From positions 1 through 64,000 of the forward strand of contig NZ_JANIBO010000005.1 of the NCBI RefSeq assembly GCF_024506395.1: a DNA stretch of 64,000 bases, read 5' to 3'. The stretch's first letter is position 1. Every line of letters starts with the position of its first letter. The notes beneath the pieces are model-generated. The model was given only the letters and a program-made list of their open reading frames with translations. It ran no database searches and was not told where the DNA came from. The stretch is from Cetobacterium sp. NK01. GTDB lineage: Bacteria; Fusobacteriota; Fusobacteriia; Fusobacteriales; Fusobacteriaceae. The translations under genes were made by a program, and so were the position numbers. Shown in pieces: positions 1-8,039 of this stretch.

Positions 1-387
1 ATGAAAACAATAGCTTTTGTATGTAAAGGTAATTCTTTTAGAAGTATAATTTGTGAAAGGTTTGCAAAAGAATTGACGAATGACTTTATTGTTGTGAGTG
101 CAGGAACATTTCCAGCTGATAAAGTAAATGAAGAGGGCGCTAAAATAATGGAAGACAAGAATTTATCTATGAAAGGATATAAGCCTCATTCTTTAGATCA
201 ACTACCTAAAGAAATTGATTATTTAGTTAAAATGGGCTGTGGAATAGAGTGTCCTTTAGTCTTAGCAAAAGAAACATTTGATTTTGCTATGGATGAATAT
301 CCTACAGATACTTATGAAGAAAAAAGAATAGTTGTAGAAATTTTAGAAGAGAAAGTTAAAAATTTTATTTATAAGATATCAAAATAA
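1..387 (+). CDS. Arsenate reductase / low-molecular-weight phosphatase family protein
   Basis: This 128-residue protein has the P-loop of low-molecular-weight tyrosine phosphatases and thioredoxin-coupled arsenate reductases: C8-x5-R14 in VCKGNSFRS. A later cysteine pair, C80 and C84 in MGCGIECP, matches the redox cysteines of the ArsC-type branch better than plain phosphatases, and an acidic Asp (D98 in MDEYP) sits where the family general acid lies. Arsenate reductase activity (arsenate to arsenite in the cytoplasm) is therefore the better guess, but no arsB/arsR neighbour is visible. The gene starts at base 1 with ATG, so its ribosome binding site and any earlier in-frame start lie outside the window. 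A hairpin terminator follows directly. Confidence 0.75.
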   Translation: MKTIAFVCKGNSFRSIICERFAKELTNDFIVVSAGTFPADKVNEEGAKIMEDKNLSMKGYKPHSLDQLPKEIDYLVKMGCGIECPLVLAKETFDFAMDEYPTDTYEEKRIVVEILEEKVKNFIYKISK

Positions 388-416
388 AAAAAGACTCTTT
401 TATAGGAGTCTTTTTT
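386..416 (+). terminator. Rho-independent terminator
   Basis: A 10-bp stem (388-397 with 406-415, core AAGACTC/GAGTCTT) with an 8-base loop and a run of T follows the arsenate-reductase-like gene. The A-run on the other side lets it also serve the opposing amidohydrolase gene. Confidence 0.8.
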
Positions 417-441
417 AGAATTGAATAATAAATTAAATATA

Positions 442-1860
442 TTATTTTATATTTTTAGCTTTTTGAGCTAGTTCTTTAGCAAATTCAGCAATATCCTTTT
501 CAATCTCTTTCATTTGTGTTCTATTTTTTTCAATATCATATGTTTTTAATTTTTTATTTTCTACAACTATTTTACCATTAACAATTGTTGTATCTACATT
601 AGATGAGTTAGCTTGGAAAACAAGAGTAGCAAAAGGATCATAGTTAGGCATCATGTTAGGTGATTTAGTTTCGATTATAATAATATCAGCTAATTTACCA
701 GGTTCAATTGATCCAATTTTTTTATCTAGATTTAAAGCTTGAGCTCCACCAATTGTAGCCATTTTAACAACAACATCTGGAGTCATAATAGTTCTATCAT
801 TATACTTTAATCTTTGCATAGAAGAGGCATAACTTAAAGTTCTAAAAAGGTCTACTTGATTAGAACTCATAGGCCCATCAGTTCCAAGTCCAACTTTTAT
901 ATTTTTATTTAACATTTCATAAGCGCTTGCTATTCCTGTTGCTCCTTTTGCATTAGCCATAGGATTATAAGCAATAGATGCATCTCTTTCTTTGATTATA
1001 TCCAAATCTTTTTTATTTAAGTGTATAGCATGAGCTAATAAAACTCTATTATTTAAAACTCCAATAGAATCCATATATTCAATAACAGATTTATTTTTCA
1101 AATTTAACCTTTTATCTTCATCATCAAACTCTCCTACATGAATCATAATAGGGACATTATATTTTTTAGAAAGTTTGTTTATTTCCTGCATTTTTTCTTT
1201 AGAAACAGTATAAGGGGCATGAGGACCGAAAGCAGGGATAATTAAATCATCATTTTTGTATTCTTCAATAAAATTAACAGCATATTCGATACCACCATAA
1301 GGTTCTTTGGCATCAACTACAGGGAATTTAATAACAGTTTCGCCAAGCACTCCTCTAATTCCAACAGCTTTAGTGGCTTTGGCCATTTCATCCATATGAT
1401 AATACATATCAGCATATGTTGTAACTCCAGAGAGTGCCATATCAATAGTTCCATGAATAGTAGCTTTATAAATTAAATCTCTATTTAGTTTCTCTCCTTC
1501 TAATGGGAAAAAGTAAGCGAATAATCTATTTTTTATTCCTTCTTCGCCAAGACCTCTAAAAGCAATCATAGGAAGATGGTTATGTGTATTTATCATACCA
1601 GGCATAATTATACCTTCTTGAGCATCTATTATTTTTTTAGCAGAATAACTTTTCAAAAGCTCTTCATTTCCAACAGAAATAATTTTGTTATCTCTAATTA
1701 TAACCACTCCATTATTTATAACACTATTATTAGTATTCATAGTTAAAATTGTACCATTTTTAATAATGATACTTGCATTTTCCTTTTTTTCGCTTAAAGA
1801 ACTGCAGCCAAGTAAAAATAATGATCCCAGTAAGATAGTATTTTTCAAATAATTTTTCAC
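442..1860 (-). CDS. Lipoprotein amidohydrolase, purine/SAH-deaminase-like
   Basis: A metal-dependent amidohydrolase of the MTA/SAH-adenosine/guanine deaminase branch. Reading from GTG at 1860 (GGGAGGA just upstream) gives about 472 residues beginning with a lipoprotein signal peptide whose lipobox ends at C19 (FLLGC). An in-frame ATG farther upstream would add residues and bury the signal. Visible metal-site motifs are HxH (H93/H95 in INTHNHLP), HVGEFDDED, LAHAIHL and GTDGPMSSNQ. The family deaminates or dechlorinates purine- and triazine-like heterocycles in the cytoplasm; the lipobox places this copy in the periplasm or at a membrane face. It lies behind a guanine-class riboswitch, so guanine or a related purine is the inferred substrate. 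This is not proven by sequence. Confidence 0.8.
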   Translation of the reverse strand: MKNYLKNTILLGSLFLLGCSSLSEKKENASIIIKNGTILTMNTNNSVINNGVVIIRDNKIISVGNEELLKSYSAKKIIDAQEGIIMPGMINTHNHLPMIAFRGLGEEGIKNRLFAYFFPLEGEKLNRDLIYKATIHGTIDMALSGVTTYADMYYHMDEMAKATKAVGIRGVLGETVIKFPVVDAKEPYGGIEYAVNFIEEYKNDDLIIPAFGPHAPYTVSKEKMQEINKLSKKYNVPIMIHVGEFDDEDKRLNLKNKSVIEYMDSIGVLNNRVLLAHAIHLNKKDLDIIKERDASIAYNPMANAKGATGIASAYEMLNKNIKVGLGTDGPMSSNQVDLFRTLSYASSMQRLKYNDRTIMTPDVVVKMATIGGAQALNLDKKIGSIEPGKLADIIIIETKSPNMMPNYDPFATLVFQANSSNVDTTIVNGKIVVENKKLKTYDIEKNRTQMKEIEKDIAEFAKELAQKAKNIK

Positions 1861-1870
1861 AAAATCCTCC

Positions 1871-1984
1871 CTAAAAAAATAAACAGTAAGCAAAAGCTCA
1901 CTGTTTTTAGTTAACTTTCACTTATAGTACCAAATTTACGGTTTGGTGTAGAAACTTTTGGCCATATTCCAAATATATATAAGT
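1871..1984 (-). promoter_or_regulatory. Purine (guanine-class) riboswitch with terminator
   Basis: On the minus strand the aptamer runs from 1984 to 1920. P1 is acttat/ataagt, P2 is tttgg/ccaaa with loop aatatgg, J2/3 is AGTTTCTAC, P3 is accaaa/tttggt around the conserved loop CCGTAAA, and J3/1 reads ACTATA. The discriminator base of J3/1 is C, which pairs with guanine (adenine aptamers carry U). About 15 bases downstream is an 11-bp hairpin (1881-1891 with 1896-1906, one G-U pair) followed by ATTTTTTT, then the gene's ribosome binding site. The layout fits a transcriptional OFF switch controlling the lipoprotein amidohydrolase. Confidence 0.9.
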
Positions 1985-2106
1985 TTTATATTTTTCTAAG
2001 AGAATTTTATCACATTTTATTTAAAGATTAAAGAGAAAACATTTTTTTATTTTTCATAACATTTTTTTTAATAGCTCAGAGTCATTGACTTTTATTATAA
2101 AAAAGA

Positions 2107-2757
2107 TTATATTCTTTTCAAGATTTCTTCAAAGATAGTTATAACATCAGCAAAAAAAATATCGTTATTTGATACAAGATTTATATTAGAAAGAGATTCT
2201 ACTGTAGTATCTTTTTTTCCAATAAAACTTATGCTTTTTATTTTATTTTTATTGGCTATCTTAAGAATATCAATAACAGATTCAGTTTCACCAGATTGAG
2301 AAAGAGTGATTAAGATAACATCTTTTGCAAAAGATGTTTCAAGTAATTGTATGTGTCCATTAGAAATACCTCTAATTCCAATAAGTGCTAATCGCTCATT
2401 CATATAAGAAGATATATTATTTGCTATTCCAGTAGATGTAAACATAAAAAGTTTATCTTTATTTTCTTTAAATAAAGTAATTGCTTTTTTAAATGATTCA
2501 TTTTCTTCAAAAGAATATCCCTTAGAAATTAAAGAGCTATGATTTGTTTTTAAAAAATAGATAAAATTAGAATAACTTGTATACCCAATTTTATTCATGC
2601 ATTTATAAATAACAGATGTAGAAGTAAAGTTCTCTATAGCTACATTTCTAATAGAAATTTTCTTTTTGTTTTGAATGTTTTCAACTATAAACTCTAAGAT
2701 ACTTTTTTCTAAAGTTGATAGTTTGTGTTTTTTACAAATATAATTTACATTAATCAT
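2107..2757 (-). CDS. RpiR-family transcriptional regulator (HTH + SIS)
   Basis: A 216-residue regulator with an N-terminal RpiR-type helix-turn-helix (about residues 1-70, with the family pattern ISIRNVAIENFTSTSVIYKCMNKIGY) and a C-terminal SIS phosphosugar-binding domain (about 85-216, with SQSGETESVIDIL). It is shorter than typical 280-residue RpiR proteins. It is divergent from the gene pair at 2799-4721, which includes a PTS EIIC, so it probably senses the phosphosugar made by that transporter. The short 41-bp gap between the two starts would hold both promoters or operators. Confidence 0.8.
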   Translation of the reverse strand: MINVNYICKKHKLSTLEKSILEFIVENIQNKKKISIRNVAIENFTSTSVIYKCMNKIGYTSYSNFIYFLKTNHSSLISKGYSFEENESFKKAITLFKENKDKLFMFTSTGIANNISSYMNERLALIGIRGISNGHIQLLETSFAKDVILITLSQSGETESVIDILKIANKNKIKSISFIGKKDTTVESLSNINLVSNNDIFFADVITIFEEILKRI

Positions 2758-2798
2758 TAATAATCACCAATAATATTATATATCATAAAGGAGAAAAA

Positions 2799-3413
2799 AT
2801 GGAAAAGAAATTTTTACAAGACCCTTGGGCAAGAGTAACAACAAGAAATGGATTAATAGGAGATGAGGTTATTTCAGCTCTTCAAAAATCAATAAGAAGA
2901 GGTAAAGTTGAAGCAGCATGCGAATTTGCTTATGAGATGTATATAACTTCTCCACAAATGGAAGAAAAATTATGGAGAAGATTGGTTGCAATTTCTGTTG
3001 AAGATATTGGAATGGGAGATCCAATGGCAGCTATTTTGATAAATAACTTAAAAGAAATGAGAAAAGAGTATGCTTATGCAGATGGAGATAGACCAATATT
3101 TTTTATTCATGCAATTAGATATCTTTGTAATTGTGAAAAAGACAGATCAAGTGATTTATTAAAAAATATTGTTATTAAAGGATTTGCAATGGGATATGTT
3201 CCAGAGATACCTGATTATGCTTTAGATAAGCATACAACTAGAGGAGCAGAAATGGGAAGAGATTCTTTCCACTTTTTAAATGAAGCTAGTATGGTTATTC
3301 CACAGAAAGAAGTAGATAACGATTATAAAGAACAATATAATGAAATTTTAAAGAAGTATGACCCTAAAAAAGTAGTAGTATCAGCATTTAAATATAATCC
3401 GTGGCAAGAATAA
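2799..3413 (+). CDS. RarA/MgsA C-terminal-domain-like protein without ATPase domain
   Basis: This 204-residue protein resembles the C-terminal helical region of the AAA+ recombination factor RarA (MgsA): DEVISALQKSIRRGKVEAACEFAYEMY, then RRLVAISVEDIGMGDPMA, mirrors the RarA pattern of sampling a helical bundle followed by a conserved ED-x-G segment. There is no Walker A or B motif, so it is a stand-alone domain rather than a truncated RarA with an ATPase. It sits 15 bp upstream of the PTS EIIC gene and divergent from an RpiR regulator, so its job is tied to sugar metabolism or transport rather than to replication. Function unknown. Confidence 0.6.
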   Translation: MEKKFLQDPWARVTTRNGLIGDEVISALQKSIRRGKVEAACEFAYEMYITSPQMEEKLWRRLVAISVEDIGMGDPMAAILINNLKEMRKEYAYADGDRPIFFIHAIRYLCNCEKDRSSDLLKNIVIKGFAMGYVPEIPDYALDKHTTRGAEMGRDSFHFLNEASMVIPQKEVDNDYKEQYNEILKKYDPKKVVVSAFKYNPWQE

Positions 3414-3428
3414 GAGTTTGGGGGAAAA

Positions 3429-4721
3429 ATGGAGAATAAATTTTTAAATAAATTAGAAAAAGTACTCTTACCTATAGGGGATAAGATTGGTAATCAAAAA
3501 CATTTAGCTGCAATTTCAACAGGAATGATGATGACACTTTCTTTAATTGTTGTAGGGTCATTATTCTTAATAGTAGCTAATCCACCGATAAATGTAAATT
3601 TAGTAAATCCTGAAACACAGAATATAATTTTAAAGTTTATGTTAAATTGGAAAAAATTTGCTATAGAAAATTATGCAATATTGACAAAGCCCTTTAATTT
3701 TACAATGGGAATAGTAGGGTTAATGACATCATTTACTATAGCTTATGCATTATCAGGAAACTATAATCTTAATAAGTCAACATCAGGTTTAATATCAATG
3801 ATTATATTTTTACTAGTAGCTGCACCAATTGAAAATAATTCTATCGTAATGACTTATTTAGGTGCTGATGGATTATTCATTGCAATTATTTTAAGTCTTT
3901 TAACAGTTGAAATAACAATGCTTATTGAAAAATTAGATTGGAAGTTTAAGGGTGAACATATTCCACCAGCAGTCCTATCTTTTATGAATGCATTAATTCC
4001 ATTATTAGTGAATATAATTATAATTTATGGTTTAAGCATTGTAATTTTTGTATATACAGGAAAAGATATTCCAAGTTTAATAATGCTGATATTGACACCA
4101 GCATTAACAATTGGAAATAATATATGGGGTTATGTTGCAATTGTTGTTTTTGGAAATCTATTATGGTTGTTTGGAATAAATGGAACATCAATAATTTTTC
4201 CTCTTGTATTTTCTCTAGGAATTGCAAATACAGGAATCAATGCAGAACTAATAAAATCTGGACAAGAACCTCAAATGCTTATGAATTTGCAGATGTTTAG
4301 AGTGGCAATATTAGGTGGAGCAGGAAATACAATAGGATTAGTTATTCTTATGATGAGAAGCAGATCTCAACAACTTAAATCAATAGGAAAATTATCGTTT
4401 ATTCCAGGAATTTGTGGAATAAATGAACCAGTAATTTTTGGGACACCAATTATATTAAATCCAATACTGGCTATTCCATTTTTATTTATGCCAATAGTTA
4501 GTTTATCATTAACTTATGTTGCTCAAAAAATAGATCTAATATCTATGGGTTACATAGTAGATCCATCATTTGCACCATTTTTTATACAAGGATATCTATC
4601 ATCTATGGATATAAGAAATTTAATATTTACAATATTTATAGCTGGATTAAGTATTGTAATCTATTATCCATTCTTTAAAATCCATGAAAAGCATATGTTA
4701 GAAATTGAAAATTCTATATAA
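3429..4721 (+). CDS. PTS EIIC, cellobiose/oligosaccharide family
   Basis: A 430-residue polytopic membrane protein of the lactose/cellobiose (CelB-like) EIIC family. The family signature around GICGINEPVIFGTPIILNP is present in the C-terminal half, with roughly ten hydrophobic segments. EIIC forms the sugar channel and works with EIIA and EIIB phosphocarriers, neither of which is encoded nearby, so partners must be supplied in trans. It is co-transcribed with the RarA-C-like gene (15-bp gap, start after GGGGG) and probably controlled by the divergent RpiR regulator. The substrate is likely a beta-glucoside or chitobiose-type sugar; sequence alone does not decide. Confidence 0.85.
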   Translation: MENKFLNKLEKVLLPIGDKIGNQKHLAAISTGMMMTLSLIVVGSLFLIVANPPINVNLVNPETQNIILKFMLNWKKFAIENYAILTKPFNFTMGIVGLMTSFTIAYALSGNYNLNKSTSGLISMIIFLLVAAPIENNSIVMTYLGADGLFIAIILSLLTVEITMLIEKLDWKFKGEHIPPAVLSFMNALIPLLVNIIIIYGLSIVIFVYTGKDIPSLIMLILTPALTIGNNIWGYVAIVVFGNLLWLFGINGTSIIFPLVFSLGIANTGINAELIKSGQEPQMLMNLQMFRVAILGGAGNTIGLVILMMRSRSQQLKSIGKLSFIPGICGINEPVIFGTPIILNPILAIPFLFMPIVSLSLTYVAQKIDLISMGYIVDPSFAPFFIQGYLSSMDIRNLIFTIFIAGLSIVIYYPFFKIHEKHMLEIENSI

Positions 4722-4723
4722 AT

Positions 4724-4758
4724 AAAAAAATCTCAATCTAAAAAGATTGAGATTTTTT
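4724..4758. terminator. Bidirectional terminator
   Basis: A strong stem (about 4727-4739 with 4744-4756, core ATCTCAATCT/AGATTGAGAT, loop AAAA) flanked by A- and T-runs separates the convergent EIIC and sugar kinase genes. Confidence 0.85.
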
Positions 4759-4765
4759 ACAATTA

Positions 4766-5632
4766 TTATATATTTAATGCAAGAGCTATACAACCTAATA
4801 ATCCAGCATTGTCTCCAAGACCTGGATAAACAATATAATCATCAATATTATCTAAAATTTCTTTAGTCTGAACATAATTATTTAACATCTCTTTTACATT
4901 TCTTCTAATTAGAGGGAATAATTGAGATTGTTTCATAACTCCACCACCAAGAATTATTTTTTCTGGTGAAATAGTTAAAATATAATTTACAAGAGCTTGA
5001 GCAATATAGTATGCTTCAAGTTCCCAAGCTTTATGGTCAGCAGGAAGCTCATAAGCTTTTATACCCCATCTTTCTTCAATCGCTGGACCAGAGGCTAATC
5101 CTTCAAAACAATCTTTATGGAATGGACATTTTCCAATATATGAATCACTTTCATGTCTTCTAACAAAAATATGTCCCATCTCAGGATGAAGCATTCCATG
5201 CACTAATTTTCCTGAAACTAATGCTCCACCACCAATCCCTGTTCCAATAGTAAGATAAAGACAATTTTTTAAGCCTTTTGCAGCTCCCCAAGTAGCTTCT
5301 CCTAATGCTGCACCATTAACATCCGTATCAAAAGCCATGGGAATATTTAAATTTCTTTGCAATTCACCAATTAAATTGAAGTCACTCCAATATTTTTTAG
5401 GAGTTTTAGTTATATATCCATAAGTTTCAGAATTTGGATTTGGATCAATTGGACCAAACGAGCCAACTCCAATAGCCTCAACTCCCTTATTTTTAAAAAA
5501 ATCATAAACTTTTTGTAAAGTGATTTCAGGTGTTTCAGTAGGAAAATTAACTCTTTCTAAAATATTACCATCTTCATCAGCAATTCCACAAACAAATTTT
5601 GTTCCTCCAGCTTCAATAGCTCCTAGTTTCAT
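4766..5632 (-). CDS. ROK-family fructokinase / sugar kinase
   Basis: A 288-residue ROK kinase. It has the N-terminal phosphate-binding loop (GAIEAGGTKFVCGI), a catalytic Asp in FDTDVNGAALGE, the GTGIGGG motif, and the ROK zinc-type segment HPEMGHIFVRRHESD..CPFHKDCFEGLASGPA. The pattern and length fit fructokinases of the ScrK/GmuE branch (ATP + fructose to fructose-6-phosphate; cytoplasm). The start is ATG at 5632 with GGAGG 5 bases upstream; an in-frame TTG at 5644 overlaps the ribosome binding site and is unlikely. The gene stands alone with unusual repeated motifs upstream, and may phosphorylate sugar brought in by other systems. Confidence 0.8.
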   Translation of the reverse strand: MKLGAIEAGGTKFVCGIADEDGNILERVNFPTETPEITLQKVYDFFKNKGVEAIGVGSFGPIDPNPNSETYGYITKTPKKYWSDFNLIGELQRNLNIPMAFDTDVNGAALGEATWGAAKGLKNCLYLTIGTGIGGGALVSGKLVHGMLHPEMGHIFVRRHESDSYIGKCPFHKDCFEGLASGPAIEERWGIKAYELPADHKAWELEAYYIAQALVNYILTISPEKIILGGGVMKQSQLFPLIRRNVKEMLNNYVQTKEILDNIDDYIVYPGLGDNAGLLGCIALALNI

Positions 5633-5644
5633 AAAATCCTCCAA

Positions 5645-5899
5645 TTAAAATTTATAAAATTCTATCTTAGGTATAGTAAACAATATTTTACTTTTAATTT
5701 CAATACCTAAGTTGTTTTTATTTAGGTAGAGAGTTTAAATAAAGGCTTCTTCTCTATTTTTTATAAAAAATTAATTTCTACTTTTGAAGAAATACAATAT
5801 TTTTAAAATTCAAAAAATAGAATTTGAATTTTTAGAAAGAAAAAGTGTAAAGAGGTTGAATAGTTGATAAATGAATTTATTAATATGGGAGGAGAAATT
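5645..5899. promoter_or_regulatory. Intergenic region with repeated TTAGGTA motif
   Basis: The 255-bp gap between the divergent kinase and phytase genes holds CTTAGGTAT at 5666-5674, its exact inverse ATACCTAAG at 5703-5711, and another TTTAGGTAG at 5721-5729. AGTAAA and TTTACT are nested inside the first pair. This spacing looks like operator sites for an unidentified regulator of the kinase and/or phytase. The rest is AT-rich with no ORF of note. Confidence 0.4.
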
Positions 5900-7192
5900 A
5901 TGAAAATAATAAAATATCTTTTTTTGTTTTTATTGATGTATTTATCTAATTTTGCACAAGATAATAATTTTTTAGGAAGTCAGACTCTTTATGTAAAAGT
6001 AGATGAAAATTATACAAAAGTACCAGAGGGATTTATACCATTCTACATAAATCACTTAGGAAGACATGGAGCAAGATATTTGAGTAGTTCTAAATCTATA
6101 GATAAAATTCTTAATGAATTAATAGAAGCTAGTGAGAGAAAAGAGCTAACACCTTTAGGTGAGGAGTTATTAAAAGATGTTTTACAATTGAAAAATTCTG
6201 AAGAGGAAAAATATGGTCTTTTATCTCAAATAGGGAAGGATATGGAGTTTGGAATAGGAAAGAGGATGTATAAAAATTATCCTCAAGTATTTAAAGAAAA
6301 TAGAGAAATTTTAGCTGAAGCAACTTATGTAAAAAGAACTCAAGAAAGTATGAATGAATTTTTGAAAACATTTAAAGAGAATATTTCAGAAGATAATGTA
6401 AAAACAAAAATAAATGAAAAAGCAGATCCAATTTTAAGATTTTTTGATTTAAACCTTGAATATATAGAATTTAAAGAAAATGGAGATTGGAAAACTATGT
6501 TAAATAGTTTTCAAAATAGAAGTAAAATATATCTTGAAATAACTAATAGAATTTTTAAGAGTAAAGATATGTTAAGTGCTAAAAATAGTTTGAAATTTAC
6601 TACAGATTTATATGGGTTATATACAAATCAATATGATATAGGAGAAAATGTAGGGTTAAGTAAATACTTTACACAGGAAGAATTAAAATATTTTTGGGCT
6701 AATAAAAATTTATCAATGTATTTAGAAAAAGGACCAAGTAGTGTAGGACAAAATTTACCAATGGATATTTCTTTTGCTCTTTTAGAAGATTTTTTGTCAA
6801 CATCAAAAAATGCTATTAAGAATGAAAATATAGCAGCAAATTTAAGATTTGCTCACGCAGAAACAGTGGTCCCTTTTGCAAGTTTATTAAAAATTGATTT
6901 TGCATCAAAGCAAACTAATGATTTAAATAACGTTGAAAATATTTGGAAAGATTATGAAGTTTCTCCAATGGGAGTTAATATTCAGTGGATTTTTTATAAA
7001 AATGAAAAAAATGATATTTTAGTAAAAATGCTTTACAATGAAAAGGAGATTAATTTTCCTATAGAAAGCAATATGAAACCATATTATAAATGGGATGATG
7101 TAAGAAAATATTATGAGAAAGTAATAAATGATTTAAAGATAAAAAAATATGATACAATAATCGATGAAGTTAAGTATTTTAAAGCATCATAG
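5900..7192 (+). CDS. Secreted histidine-phosphatase, MINPP-type phytase
   Basis: A histidine acid phosphatase of about 430 residues with the phosphate-pocket motif RHGAR (R55-H56-G57) and the family proton-donor segment HAE (H319-A320-E321). HAE rather than HD is typical of multiple inositol polyphosphate phosphatases (MINPP), known also from gut Bacteroides. The start is ATG at 5900 behind GGGAGGAGAA; this gives a signal peptide (hydrophobic residues about 3-18) and predicts export. It probably removes phosphate from phytate or another phosphomonoester in the periplasm or outside. An ORF start 36 bp upstream lacks a good ribosome binding site. It is followed after 22 bp by an acetyltransferase gene. 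Confidence 0.8.
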   Translation: MKIIKYLFLFLLMYLSNFAQDNNFLGSQTLYVKVDENYTKVPEGFIPFYINHLGRHGARYLSSSKSIDKILNELIEASERKELTPLGEELLKDVLQLKNSEEEKYGLLSQIGKDMEFGIGKRMYKNYPQVFKENREILAEATYVKRTQESMNEFLKTFKENISEDNVKTKINEKADPILRFFDLNLEYIEFKENGDWKTMLNSFQNRSKIYLEITNRIFKSKDMLSAKNSLKFTTDLYGLYTNQYDIGENVGLSKYFTQEELKYFWANKNLSMYLEKGPSSVGQNLPMDISFALLEDFLSTSKNAIKNENIAANLRFAHAETVVPFASLLKIDFASKQTNDLNNVENIWKDYEVSPMGVNIQWIFYKNEKNDILVKMLYNEKEINFPIESNMKPYYKWDDVRKYYEKVINDLKIKKYDTIIDEVKYFKAS

Positions 7193-7214
7193 AATATAGA
7201 AAAAGGGGAGAGGT

Positions 7215-7778
7215 ATGAGAACTGAAAGAGAAAAAATGATAGCTGGGGAAATGTATAATCCTAATGATGAACAGTTGGTGAAAGATAAAGAGGCTGCTAA
7301 GAGATTTTGTAGAGAATATAATTTAACAGATGATACAAACTATGATTTAAGAAAAAAAATGATTCAAAGCTTTTTAGGAAAAACAGGAAAGGATTTACAT
7401 ATTGAATCAAATTTTAGAGTTGAATATGGGTATAACATTGAAATTGGAGAAAATTTTTATTCAAATTATGATTGTTTACTCTTGGATATTTGTCCAATTA
7501 TAATTGGTGCTAATGCTATGCTGGCCCCTGGAGTTCATATTTATTCTGCAACACATCCAATAGATCCAATGGAAAGAAATTCAGGAAAGGAATTTGGAAA
7601 ACCAGTAAAAATTGGTGATAATGTTTGGATAGGAGGAAGATCTGTTATAGCTCCAGGAGTAACCTTAGGAAATAATGTTGTCGTAGCTGCAGGATCTGTT
7701 GTTACGAAAAGTTTTCCTGACAATGTTGTAATAGGTGGAAATCCAGCAAAAATAATAAAAAATATAGAGGTTAAATAA
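7215..7778 (+). CDS. Maltose O-acetyltransferase-like (hexapeptide repeat)
   Basis: A 187-residue cytoplasmic acetyltransferase with an N-terminal Mac domain (EREKMIAGEMYNPNDEQL) and a left-handed beta-helix made of hexapeptide repeats (for example IEIGENFYSNYDC, VKIGDNVWIGGRSVIAPGVTLGNNVVV). The catalytic His lies in YSATHPIDP. The length and order match maltose/galactoside acetyltransferases, which transfer acetyl from acetyl-CoA to sugars. It follows the phytase gene by 22 bp with a GGGGAGAGG ribosome binding site, so the two may be co-transcribed. The true acceptor sugar is unknown. Confidence 0.85.
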   Translation: MRTEREKMIAGEMYNPNDEQLVKDKEAAKRFCREYNLTDDTNYDLRKKMIQSFLGKTGKDLHIESNFRVEYGYNIEIGENFYSNYDCLLLDICPIIIGANAMLAPGVHIYSATHPIDPMERNSGKEFGKPVKIGDNVWIGGRSVIAPGVTLGNNVVVAAGSVVTKSFPDNVVIGGNPAKIIKNIEVK

Positions 7779-7795
7779 AAAAATAAAAAATTAAT

Positions 7796-7824
7796 TTGAC
7801 ATAAAAATTTTCATATGTTAGTAT
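7796..7824 (+). promoter_or_regulatory. Promoter of the methionine leader/metNIQ operon
   Basis: An exact -35 TTGACA at 7796-7801 is followed after 17 bp by TAGTAT (7819-7824); TATACT at 7822 is a second choice. It lies about 30 bases before the leader ORF. Confidence 0.6.
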
Positions 7825-7855
7825 ACTTAAAAATAAATTTATAGGAGTGGTTGAG

Positions 7856-7933
7856 ATGACGACATACAATTTAATATCAAAAACTACAATGATGAATATG
7901 ATGATGCCTATGGGAGTTGGAACCAAAAATTAA
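7856..7933 (+). CDS. Methionine-rich leader peptide of metNIQ
   Basis: A 25-codon ORF with its own ribosome binding site (AGGAG at 7843-7847, 8 bases before ATG). Six of eight consecutive codons, residues 12-19, are Met or flank Met (MMNMMMPM), so it carries seven Met codons in 25. Its TAA lies inside the first arm of a series of alternative hairpins that end in a terminator ahead of metN. This is the classic design of a translation-coupled attenuator leader, here reading methionyl-tRNA supply. It is too short to be found by length alone; the call rests on codon content, ribosome binding site and position. Confidence 0.75.
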   Translation: MTTYNLISKTTMMNMMMPMGVGTKN

Positions 7934-8039
7934 TTTTTAATTTTGGGACGAACTCATTTTTGCTTTACTAAATGAGAAGCTCCCAAGGAATAAAGTTGTT
8001 AACATAAAGCTTGGGATTTTAAATCTCAAGCTTTTTTTT
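7923..8039 (+). promoter_or_regulatory. Ribosome-mediated attenuator upstream of metN
   Basis: Five segments can pair in two exclusive ways. A (7923-7933, end of the leader ORF) pairs with B (7937-7946). B (TTGGGA, 7943-7948) also pairs with C (TCCCAA, 7981-7986), supported by an inner stem CTCATTT/AAATGAG (7953-7959 with 7970-7976). C (TCCCAAG, 7981-7987) pairs with D (CTTGGGA, 8010-8016). D pairs with E in an 11-bp terminator (8007-8017 with 8023-8033) followed by eight T. A ribosome held at the Met codons leaves A free, so A:B then C:D form and the terminator is prevented. A ribosome at the stop codon masks A, so B:C and D:E form and transcription ends. Confidence 0.75.
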
